DNA from: Chara braunii
Taxonomy: Eukaryota > Streptophyta > Charophyceae > Charales > Characeae
Direction: 5' to 3'
DNA: 22,321 nt
Assembly: GCA_003427395.1 (NCBI GenBank)
Contig: BFEA01000657.1
Coordinates: 43,950-66,270 of the forward strand
The notes under the pieces were generated by a model. That model was given only the letters and a program-made list of their open reading frames with translations. It was not told the DNA's origin and did not search any database. The position numbers and the translations under genes are program-made. Shown one piece after another: positions 1-7,055 of this stretch (position 1 is its first letter; each line of letters begins with the position of its first letter).

Positions 1-540
1 TCCCAGACAGTCGAGCCCACTCATGAGGGGGTACCACTTGTCATTATCGATTGAGGCTCGTATCTTCTAGTCACTGAGGTGTGCTATGACATTATTATGA
101 TTTACCAGTGACTGCAGTCCCTTTATGGCTTCTTCCTCCATTCTTTGTGTACTACTTTTCAGTCTTGTGTCTCTGGTCATGCTGTTGCAGAGTCTGGTTT
201 CTGGTCATTTTCTTCTCTCCGTGTCATCTGTTTTATGATGTATGCCCTGTGATGCATGGAACGCTTATGCATGAGGTAACAAGTTATCTATTACTCCTTA
301 TCATAACAGGTTACACTCAAGGCTACTTGAAGGATTCCTCGATAATAGGGACTCAGGTGACCTTGAGTCTAACCTTTATACGAGGTCAGGTGCAGGCGAT
401 AAAACCGAACGCCTCACTCTAAGCCGTGTCGCCACTGGCAGGGGGGATAACCCTGACTACTCGACTGTGTGACAAAGGCTGCTTGTAAGTTCACTCCTAA
501 TTTTCATAAAACTTTCCAAAATCCTGGATGACAGTCTGCC
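1..540. other. Unrecognised, moderately complex sequence with no supported gene
   Basis: This is the only stretch in the left end that is not simple repeat. An open frame of about 100 codons exists on the plus strand (108-422), but it is rich in Leu, Phe, Cys and Ser, resembles no family I know, and has no neighbour that supports coding. I see no tRNA or rRNA signature. It could be the decayed end of another transposable element, but I found no terminal repeat, PBS or pol motif to support that. Confidence 0.4.
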
Positions 541-648
541 AGTCCACCAACCCACCGCACTCGGGCCCGGGAGGGACATCAAAACAGGCCCTGGAACAGT
601 GGGGACGCGACAGCGCGCGCGTGCGGGAACATGCGAGAGGGGCGTATG

Positions 649-653
<5 letters not shown>

Positions 654-722
<69 letters not shown>
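654..722. repeat. (CT)n microsatellite, about 34 units
   Basis: An almost pure TC/CT dinucleotide run of about 69 bases. It opens a series of CT tracts that extends to base 1292. Such polypyrimidine/polypurine mirror tracts can adopt triplex (H-DNA) structure. All Ser-Leu and Glu-Arg repeat ORFs over it are translations of the dinucleotide. Confidence 0.97.
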
Positions 723-725
<3 letters not shown>

Positions 726-869
726 CGATAGGGCGACATGGTGAAGAGTATTCAGGCACGTCTCTCTCTCTCTCTCCCTCTCCGCGACAGGGTCACGTGG
801 CGAGGAGGCCACGTCTCTCTGTTTCTGTCCTTCCGCGATAGGGCGACGTGGCGAGGGGGCTACGTCTCC

Positions 870-911
<42 letters not shown>

Positions 912-940
912 GGACTATGTGGCGCAGATGTAATCAAGTA
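723..940. repeat. Minisatellite of GATAGGGCGACGTGGCGAGG-type units separated by CT tracts
   Basis: A unit of roughly 35 bases recurs at 723-761, 781-813 and 832-868. Each copy begins with a variant of C(A/G)CGATAGGGCGACGTGG, followed by a purine-rich segment and a variant of GGCTACGT. A more diverged copy sits near 906-930. Short CT tracts (about 760-778 and 872-906) separate the units, so unit plus CT spacer has been amplified together. Confidence 0.8.
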
Positions 941-1019
941 CAGGCGCATGCGCGCGGGGCACGCTTACGTGGGCTTGCTTGATTCCGATGGCTCAGCGCT
1001 GACGTGAGGTGTTACGTGG

Positions 1020-1110
1020 CGTGCACTCGATGGCCATGACGACGATGATCGCAACTCTCTCTCTCTCTTCAGCAGCTCGATGACGATGACAAAGATGATG
1101 ACGATCTTCG

Positions 1111-1183
<73 letters not shown>

Positions 1184-1227
1184 GCGCGCGCTCGATGGTG
1201 ATCACGACGATGGTTCCCCCTTCGCCA

Positions 1228-1230
<3 letters not shown>
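1020..1230. repeat. CTCGATG-GATGACGACGATG minisatellite with embedded CT tracts
   Basis: Three related segments start with (G/A)CTCGATG followed by GATGACGA-rich sequence: about 1024-1053, 1077-1112 and 1190-1229. They alternate with CT tracts, the longest at 1112-1180. As in the preceding minisatellite, the spacer and the microsatellite appear to have been copied together. Confidence 0.75.
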
Positions 1231-1278
<48 letters not shown>

Positions 1279-1292
1279 CTCTCTCTCTCTCT
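1230..1292. repeat. (CT)n tract at the left border of unit A
   Basis: A CT dinucleotide run of about 60 bases, interrupted by single T or G substitutions. It is followed by the same CATTGCTC...TTTCCTCCATTCA sequence that follows the CT tracts at 9434-9547. It is therefore the equivalent of the tract that terminates the truncated integrase and forms the border between units A and B. Confidence 0.85.
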
Positions 1293-1321
1293 CATTGCTC
1301 CCTTTCCTCCATTCACCGTCG

Positions 1322-1699
1322 CTATGCGTTTCCGTAATCTGCAGTCTTATTGCTCTGCGAGTTGCCTCCTTCATTTTCCTTCACCGCCCTCCGTTTCTTC
1401 TTTATCCTTCTCGCCATATAGAGTGCTAGCCAGCACTCTTGCTCGACTTCGGAGGCACGAAGGCCGAAGGCTTTTCCTCTTTCCCTCTCAGCCTCCTCTT
1501 CCAGCGACCTTGGGTTCTCTCTTTCCTTCTCGATGTACCTCTCCGCCTCCCTGTCCCGTTCCCTATGCTTCTCCTCTTTAAGCCGCTGTCTCTCCTCTTC
1601 CTCTATGTCTGCTTGAAGCTCCCATGTGTATTTGAGTTGCCATAGGTGTCTGCCACCTGTGCACTGGGCTACATGCACAACGTCCCTTCTAGAGAACAA
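1322..1699 (-). pseudogene. E/R-rich coiled-coil ORF remnant, copy A
   Basis: This minus-strand open frame of 125 codons is conserved in unit B. The first ~30 codons include a GGRHLWQLKYTWELQ segment. Next comes a dense EEEERQRL...REAERYIEKERENP region predicted to be an extended charged helix, and then an ASEVEQECWLALYMARRI segment. The helix is not a product of a dinucleotide: its DNA has normal codon variety, and the same peptide is recognisable in B with substitutions. No true ATG is seen at the start (the frame opens after a TGA with a TTG). I do not recognise the family. It may be a gag or host-gene fragment captured in the repeat unit, in the opposite orientation to the gypsy element. 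Confidence 0.5.
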
Positions 1700-1805
1700 G
1701 TTGTTGTCGGGTCATTGCATGTTGAAGGGGTTTATGGACCCTCCCTCGACACAGCTCCTGTTGCTCCTCGACCTTAACGCGTTGTCATGCACCATGGTGT
1801 TTTGG

Positions 1806-1850
1806 GGAGAGAGAGAGAGAAAGAGAGAGAGAGAGAAAAAAAGAGAAAGT
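1806..1850. repeat. (GA)n tract, copy A
   Basis: An imperfect GA dinucleotide run with a few A insertions. It follows four G residues. The equivalent position in unit B has a 31-base G run followed by a longer GA run, so this locus is hypervariable in length. Confidence 0.9.
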
Positions 1851-1978
1851 GTAGGATGGAGACAGAGACAGATAGAGCGATGGAGAGAGAAAGGTAGGAT
1901 GTGGAGAAGCAGCGTAGAGGAGTTCCACTTAGCAGCAGCGTAGACGAGTTGGAGTTTGACATGCTCTGTACTCGGCTT

Positions 1979-2008
1979 GGTCAACGTTTTATACAGTAAA
2001 CGTTGACC
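1979..2008. repeat. Perfect 11-bp inverted repeat, 8-base spacer, copy A
   Basis: Arms GGTCAACGTTT (1979-1989) and AAACGTTGACC (1998-2008) are exactly complementary, with spacer TATACAGT. Each arm contains an AACGTT palindrome and a TTGACC word (the plant W-box core). The structure is conserved base for base in unit B, although flanking bases differ. A hairpin or a dimeric protein-binding site is possible; function is unknown. Confidence 0.85.
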
Positions 2009-2288
2009 TGGCTCTTGCCCCGGGCTGTGCGTTGACCTGAGTTTGGGCCCAGGCAGATACCCATGTTGACGTGAGTGTGGACCTGGGCGTGTTCTCAGGT
2101 TTACATGGGCCTGTGCCAGGACCTCAGCCAAGCATCTGTTTGATTCTCTGTCTGCCTGTCTGTGTGTCTTAACCTGTGCAAGGACGCAGACAGGCATGCA
2201 CGCAGAGAGGCAGGCGAACTGACACGCAAACAGACACGACGACAGACAGACAGACACATAGGCAGACAGTTAGGCAGATAGGATTGAC
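2009..2288. repeat. TTGACC-rich and CAGACAGG-rich low-complexity segment
   Basis: No gene is seen. The left half has repeated GTTGACCTG/GTGGACCTG words. The right half (about 2150-2288) is built from CAGACAGG, GCAGGC and CACGACAGAC tetranucleotide-like words. It matches 10299-10628 in unit B, apart from a 27-base A run in B. Confidence 0.7.
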
Positions 2289-2311
2289 TTTTTTTTTTTT
2301 TTTTTTTTTTT
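2289..2311. repeat. T23 homopolymer
   Basis: The run lies between GGATTGAC and GACCCCC. Read on the minus strand it is a poly-A following a TTTGAAAGAGGGGGTC end, as in the other modules. Confidence 0.95.
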
Positions 2312-3329
2312 GACCCCCTCTTTCAAAGCAGAGGTCAAAGTTCTAGCCCATGCCCAGTCTCACACGTTGCCCTAGCGTTGGTATGCCCCTGCAACCCCGT
2401 TGACCTAGGTTTGTGCCCGACGCTGTTTTCTGGTCTACCTAGGGTCGGACTTGGGATTGGACCTATGGTTGGACATGTGGACGCACGGAAGCAGGACCTG
2501 GTCTCACCCTGTACCTCCATTGACCTGTGTCTAAGCCCGCGTTTGGTGAGGTTTACGTAAGCCGCCTCGCAGGCCTGTGTCGATGTTGACTGGGCATGTG
2601 TCGTGTTGACGTGCACCTTGGGAGGCAAGCAGACAGACAGAGAGACAGGTAGGAAGACGGGGAAAGACGGAGACAGGGAGGCAGGCATGGCAGACAGGCA
2701 CACAGACATGCAGCACACAGGCAGGTAGGCATGCAAGAGTCAGGCAGGCATGCAGCGGACAGGCAGGCAAGCATGCAGCAGACGGGCACGCAGGCAGGCA
2801 TACATGCAACAGTCAGGCAGGCATGCAGCAAATAGGCAGGCAAGCATGCAGCAGACGAGCACACGGCGGTTGACGTGGACCTTGGGAACATGCAGCAGTC
2901 GGGCAGGCATGCAGCAGACAGGCAGGCAGGCATGAAGCAGACAAGCAGGCAAGCATGGAGTACGCAGACATGCAGCACACAGGCAGGCAGCATGCAGGCA
3001 GGCAGGCATGCACCAGTCAGGCAGGCATGCAGCAGACAGGCAGGCAGGCATGCAGCAGACAGACAGGCAGGCAAGCATGCAGCAGACTTTGCCTGGGTCC
3101 ACGGTCTGGACTTTGGATGGGTCAACAACCTAACTGAACCACCCAACCACTCAATCACCCAGCCACGCTACCACCCAACCACCCAACGAACCACCTAACC
3201 GAACCACTCAACGATTAATCCACCCAACCATGTAACCAATCACCCAACCACCCAACCACCCAACCACCCAACGAACCGCCTAATCCTACCACCCAACGAT
3301 CAGTGGCAGACGTTAACTTTTTGTCGTTG

Positions 3330-3330
<1 letters not shown>
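2312..3330. repeat. Composite repeat module 1 (TTGACC segment, GCAGGCATG array, ACCCAACC array)
   Basis: Three sub-blocks are seen in fixed order. Bases 2318-2620 form a segment beginning CTTTCAAAGCAGAGGTC and containing TTGACC words and a TTACGTAA palindrome. Bases 2621-3086 are an array of about 20-base units built on GCAGGCATGCAGCAGACAG, each with the GCATGC palindrome. Bases 3121-3302 are an array of ACCCAACC/ACCCAACGAACC units. A TTTGCCTGGGTCCACGGTCTGG spacer-like sequence joins the arrays. The same order recurs at 10651, 17597 and 18598. Open frames across it exist on both strands in several phases and change with array length, so I do not call them coding. Confidence 0.85.

Positions 3331-3366
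<36 letters not shown>
3331..3366. repeat. T36 homopolymer followed by C9
   Basis: The T run is directly followed by nine C (3367-3375). The corresponding copies have GACCCGCCCC here. The exaggerated homopolymers and error-like changes just downstream suggest poor local sequence quality next to the adapter chimera. Confidence 0.9.
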
Positions 3367-3415
3367 CCCCCCCCCTTTTAAAGGAGAAGGCCAAGTTTTA
3401 ACCCGGGTCCAGGGC
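3367..3415. repeat. Truncated start of composite module 2, broken by adapter
   Basis: The sequence resembles the first ~45 bases of the TTGACC segment found in the other modules, but with several extra or missing bases. It stops at the Nextera junction. The same module start appears again, cleaner, at 3581, so module 2 is partly duplicated around the artefact. Confidence 0.7.
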
Positions 3416-3453
3416 CTGTCTCTTATACACATCTAGATGTGTATAAGAGACAG
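3416..3453. other. Nextera mate-pair junction adapter (sequencing artefact)
   Basis: CTGTCTCTTATACACATCT (3416-3434) is immediately followed by its exact reverse complement (3435-3453). Each half is the 19-bp Tn5 mosaic end. Joined head to head they are the 38-bp circularisation junction of Nextera mate-pair libraries. This is not genomic DNA. Translation through it gives the YKRQ peptide typical of proteins polluted by this adapter. Confidence 0.98.
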
Positions 3454-3579
3454 ATCTTGCACTGTCTCAGGGTGTTTAGATACTACATTATGGGACGAAG
3501 ATTCATCCTAAGAACGGATTCCACGACAGTAATTGGGGCTGTTAAGAGACATCAGCAAGTAGATGCTACGGTCAGTAGG
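3454..3579 (+). pseudogene. Fragment of a different Ty3/gypsy RNase H, joined by the adapter
   Basis: Reading in phase with the adapter gives 42 codons including LHCLRVFRYYIMGRRFILRT and DSTTVIGAVKRH. This aligns with the LHCLRTFRKYVLGRRFLLRM-D segment of RNase H in copy B (about 16624-16683). The match is clearly paralogous rather than identical, so it comes from another retroelement family. It has no 5' or 3' continuation here: the adapter bounds it on the left and an N on the right. It was most likely brought in by the mate-pair chimera. Confidence 0.8.
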
Positions 3580-3580
3580 N
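3580..3580. other. Single N: assembly gap or unresolved join
   Basis: This is the only ambiguous base in the window. It lies exactly between the stray RNase H fragment and the restart of the composite module, as expected for a scaffold join where the estimated gap was zero or negative. Confidence 0.9.
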
Positions 3581-3890
3581 CCCGCCCCTTTCAAAGCAGA
3601 AGTCCAAGTTCTAACCCGTGTCCAGTCCCACACGTTGCCCTGGCGCTGGTCTGCCCCTGCAACCCCGTTGACCTGGGTCTGTGCTCGACGCTCTTTTCAT
3701 GTCTTCCTAGGGTCGGACTTGGGATTGGAACTGTGGTTGGACCTGTGGTTGGACCTGTGGACGCACGGAGGCAGGACCTGGTGTCGCCCTGTACCTCCAT
3801 TGACCTGTGTCTTGGCCCGCGTGTGGTGAGGTTTACGTAAGTCGCCTCGCAAGCCTGTGTCGATGTTGACTGGGCCTGTGTCATGTTGAC
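3581..3890. repeat. Composite repeat module 2 (TTGACC segment only)
   Basis: The sequence runs from CCCGCCCCTTTCAAAGCAGA through the TTGACC words and the TTTACGTAAG palindrome to GTGTCATGTTGAC. Where the other modules continue into the GCAGG array, this one switches at 3891 into the leader of the gypsy element. Module 4 at 11727-12030 does the same in unit B. Confidence 0.85.
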
Positions 3891-4086
3891 AGGGGCCGCG
3901 GGATGTACAGCTAACGCACCCAGCTAGAGCGGCGAAGGGACGATGCGACCGCGCACCGTCTCGGCGGCTCGTGGAAACTATTCCGCTTTTATCCCTAAGT
4001 TGTCTTCGTGTTTTGTTATGATGTGTAACTCCTGCGTGACATGGTCGAGAGGGCCCTCGCTCACGCGAGGGCCGATACGCTCGACA
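3891..4086 (+). repeat. Probable 5' LTR remnant, copy A
   Basis: The segment directly upstream of the PBS ends in TCGACA, so it has the CA end expected of an LTR, two bases before the PBS. It matches 12031-12226 in copy B at identical length (196 bases). The left edge is uncertain. A TGTTGAC at 3884 would give TGT...ACA ends and a 203-base LTR, but TGTTGAC also belongs to the upstream composite module. No second LTR exists in the window to confirm the limits. The stretch has no obvious TATA box. Confidence 0.55.
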
Positions 4087-4088
4087 GG

Positions 4089-4106
4089 TGGCGCCATTGT
4101 GGGGGA
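4089..4106 (+). promoter_or_regulatory. Primer-binding site, tRNA-Asp type, decayed (copy A)
   Basis: It aligns with the PBS of copy B, with three changes in 18 bases (positions 8, 12 and 13 of the site). The first seven bases, TGGCGCC, are intact. The drift fits an element no longer under selection for reverse transcription. Confidence 0.8.
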
Positions 4107-4295
4107 ATACGGCAAACTACCGTTGTCCCTGGTGGAACGACACTCGGGTAACAAAATGTTAAGAAATTATAATCTAAGCTTGTTTTTGTTTTGTTTGCAA
4201 ATGAAGAAACAGGAAAAACTTTTCAGGGATTGAAAAACAAGAAGTAGTTGATTGAAATAAGAATGTATGGTGTTATTGTTCTTGTGTTACTCAAG

Positions 4296-5805
4296 ATATC
4301 TGGCGGAAATGGAGACGAGAGGAGAAATGACATCAAGGAATTGGCCAAGGCGATTCAAGAATCATCCGCACAAAGGGATCAACTTCCAAAAGTGGATGTG
4401 CCTTTGTTCGATGGCAACCACGCCTCTGGCTGGGCAGAAAACTTCGAGCAAATTGCAAGTTGTCGAGAATGGACTGAGTCAGAGATGTTGCAGAAAGTGA
4501 AACGATATTGTAAGGTCGGATATAAGGAGGAGTTTATGGCCCTGGTGAGCGAATCAAAAGATTGGGCTGAGTTCAAAGAAAAATTGTTGGACAAATATCA
4601 GCTGGAGGATCAGCTATTCGATCTGGCTGATCTCCGAAAAGTTGTCTGACGAACGTTCGGGTCAACTAGACAATTTTGGACGGAGTTTGAACGAATCGCT
4701 CGACTGATTCCTGATTTGCCAGATAAAGACAAATGCATCATCTTTCAGGACAACTTCTCAGAAGTCGAGCAAAGGGAGTTCATGAAAAATATGCAAGGGC
4801 AATATGACTGGCCAAAAATAAAAGCTAATATTTTGGCAGTAAGCTTTGACCAAATGCTTTACAGATTACTAAAGCAGCAAGGAAAATCGCGAGGAAGAAG
4901 ATGTCAATAAAGCTAAGGATCGTGAAGTTATCAAGACCTTATCAGATATGAGAGAAATAATGGCAGATATGCGCGCTAAACGTCTGAAGATGAAAATCAT
5001 GATGGTCAAGGCAAAGGGAACTAAAAGAAAGGGGAAAGAGGTTGTTGTGGAAAGCAGCAGCGACAGGGAGAGTGAGGAAGAGGAACCACCCAAGAAACTG
5101 AAAAAAGTCAAGAGGAAGGCTTTGAATCAGATTCGATGGGGACAAGGGACTTCCAAGAAGCAAGGGAAGAATGGTGAAAATGGTGAAAACGACGGAAATG
5201 CCCAAGCGCAGCTTGATCAATCCCAACCCGGCCCAAGTTAGCAACAAGCTGGAGGGGGTCGTGGGCATGGGAATTTTGGTGGACAAGGTAACTTGGTCAA
5301 AGACCTTACATGTAAGTATTGCGTCCAGAAGGGACATGTTATGCGATTTTGTCAACTCCTCGCCAAAGACGAGGCAGACAAGATCGTGTATACTACCATT
5401 CGCGGGGACGTATTCGATTTTAAAGGTAATATGATCGATCCTGATATCGAAGGAGGCATTAGGAAAGAAACTTTCCAACGAATTGGGAAAAGTTTGCCAG
5501 GTACCTTTAGAATGGCATCGCCTGAAGAAGAAGAATTCTTCAGAATGGAGAAAGTTTTTCAATCTTTACAGATTGATGACTCGGAGGTGGAATTGAGAGA
5601 ACTGTCAGAACAAGGAGAAATGCTCATCCAACAGGCGCAGAAGGTGACCGAAAAAATAAAAAAATGTCGAGACACGGTCGTTCAACTTTGTCTTGACATG
5701 GATGAATAATGGTCAGGTCTACCTAATGTATACCTATTTGGAGGATGGGATGTACATGATAATACCTCTCCAATTGTACTTGAATCTTCATCTGGTCCTA
5801 GATCC
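4296..5805 (+). pseudogene. gag: Gag polyprotein, copy A (start lost, stops, frameshift)
   Basis: Alignment with copy B places the start at 4296, where ATG has become ATA. The capsid-like N-terminal part (PKVDVPLFDG, ADLRKV) reads to a TGA at 4647-4649, where B has CGA. After it the frame continues to a 2-base deletion near 4877 (B has two extra bases in the KQRKEY region) and resumes one frame over. A TAG sits at 5239-5241. A 6-base deletion lies in the Gly/Arg-rich region. The zinc knuckle is CKYCVQKGHVMRFC (CX2CX4HX4C), intact with His at 5335-5337. A TAA at 5707-5709 replaces GAA of copy B. Gag would form the particle and bind RNA. None of the full-length product can be made from this copy. 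Confidence 0.9.
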
Positions 5806-6726
5806 ATGGCCGCTAATGTGGTTTCGCGACCTGTACTTAAGCGAGCAGCCCCGACGACATTGCCACAAGTGCGAAGAACTCGAAAGGCCTTAAGTAAGGA
5901 GACAGCTGCAAGAGGTACATCAAGGCAACCAGTAGAAGAAGTCCTTGTTCCTGATGATGAAGAAAACAATTCAGATAAGGAGGATGAGAGACTGCGTGCC
6001 GAAGATGAGCGGCAAGTAAAACAGCGGGCTTCGGAGCAAGATGTTGAGAAAAGAAAGGAGGCAGTCGAGGAAGAGGAGCCTCGACGTAAGAAGAATATTT
6101 ACATAATTCCTGTTGAGAAGGGATTTGACATTGAGCAGATCGTTGATCGTATGTTGAAAAGGCTGCGTGACTTGGTCACGCTAAAGGAATTTTTGGCGGC
6201 ATCTCCAAAGATTTGCAACGAGCTGAAACAGAGACTAACGCGAAGGAAGGTAATGATCATTAAATTTGGAGACATCATTCCTCTAGAGGCTAATTGGGCA
6301 CCTGCGGGAACCAAAATGAACTGGCGATGTGTTGTCACTGGTCTCCTACAAACGCATGTTGGACAAGGTGAATTTACTGCCGTGATGCATGACGGTGCTG
6401 AAATGAATATCATACGAGAAAAGAAAGTCATGGAGGCAGGAATCCGGATTAATCGAGTTGATACAAGATTCCTTATAGGCGCAAGTGGATCAACTGTCTT
6501 CTGTGGCATGGCTAACGACGTCATGGTCTCAGTAGGAAGGGTGAAAGCTCGTTCCTACTTCAATGTCCTGCCCAGAGTTGAGCATGAGGTCTTGCTGGGA
6601 AGACCATTTCAATGCAGAACCGAGAGCATAATTATTAATAAGCATGATGACTCCATGTTTGTCGCTTTGTGTAACCCTGTGTGTGGATATTATGAAGTGA
6701 TAAAATGCGAAAAACATAGGGCCTGA
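5806..6726 (+). pseudogene. Gag C-terminal charged region and aspartic protease, copy A (catalytic Asp to His)
   Basis: A 306-codon open frame lies in the same phase as the preceding gag. The first ~100 codons are highly charged (EDERLRAEDERQ, EEEEPRRKK) and probably form coiled coil. A retropepsin-like domain follows at about codons 190-285: beta strand GEFTAVM, active-site loop, flap-like FLIGASGSTVF and the typical C-terminal EVLLGRPF. The active site in copy B reads MDDGAETN. Here it reads MHDGAEMN, so the first Asp, expected to be catalytic, is His (CAT at 6388-6390). The protease should be dead even if translated. The frame ends at TGA 6724-6726. Confidence 0.85.
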
Positions 6727-7055
6727 AAACTCGAGGAACCGGCTTAATCCTGGATGCTACTCTTTCCCAGAGTTAGAAAGACTCAGGAAAGAGAAAGAGT
6801 CATTTGATGGTTTTGATGAGCGAAGGGAATTTTCTATTGCCTTGTCAGACGTCTCGCAGGCAATAGATTTTTTATCAACAGGAGTCTTAGTTGATCCGGG
6901 GTTGGTGCAGGCATTAACTAATATGATATCAGATGTGGGAGGTACAAGAAGTATGACTTTGACATATCGATTGGATGCACCTCAGAAGTGAGTGAGCAGG
7001 GTCTTTTTTTAGAGGACGGAAACTTGACGAGAGATCGAAGCGCAAGCATAAGAAA
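6727..7055 (+). pseudogene. Protease-RT linker, copy A (disrupted)
   Basis: A coding trace of about 75 codons (ERLRKEKESFDGFDERREF, IDFLSTG, DPGLVQALTNMISDVGG) reads in a different phase from the protease, because of an indel near 6740. It stops at TGA just after LDAPQK. About two dozen bases present in copy B (near 15137-15160) are missing around 6990. I know no function for this segment. It may be a tether or pol N-terminal extension. Confidence 0.7.

Noticed and set aside
108-422. A 104-codon plus-strand ORF as a membrane protein gene
   Set aside because: It is hydrophobic by composition only. There is no recognisable family, repeat copy or neighbouring coding evidence.
457-1374. Ser-Leu and Glu-Arg repeat ORFs over the CT/GA tracts
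   Set aside because: They are pure products of the dinucleotide. Only the non-repeat E/R-rich part at 1322-1699 and its B copy are conserved as peptide.
2335-2736. A conserved protein encoded on either strand of the TTGACC segment (open in modules 1-7)
   Set aside because: It is open on both strands in several phases, with low A+T and no domain or start site. Conservation follows the DNA repeat itself.
2621-3086. CRISPR-like array
   Set aside because: There are no unique spacers. The units are imperfect and variable in length, the setting is eukaryotic, and no cas genes are present.
2553-3158. Cysteine-rich repeat proteins (MPACLLHACL-type) on the minus strand of the GCAGGCATG arrays
   Set aside because: They are translations of a tandem repeat that is open in several phases on both strands. 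The frame and peptide change with each array, and there is no start context or conserved non-repeat domain.
3121-3302. Telomeric or interstitial telomere repeat
   Set aside because: The units are ACCCAACC/ACCCAACGAACC, not CCCTAAA or a known variant, and they are highly imperfect.
3439-3840. A 133-codon ORF with an RNase H-like N-terminus and a novel C-terminus
   Set aside because: It starts inside the Nextera adapter and crosses the N at 3580 into an unrelated repeat, so it is a chimera.
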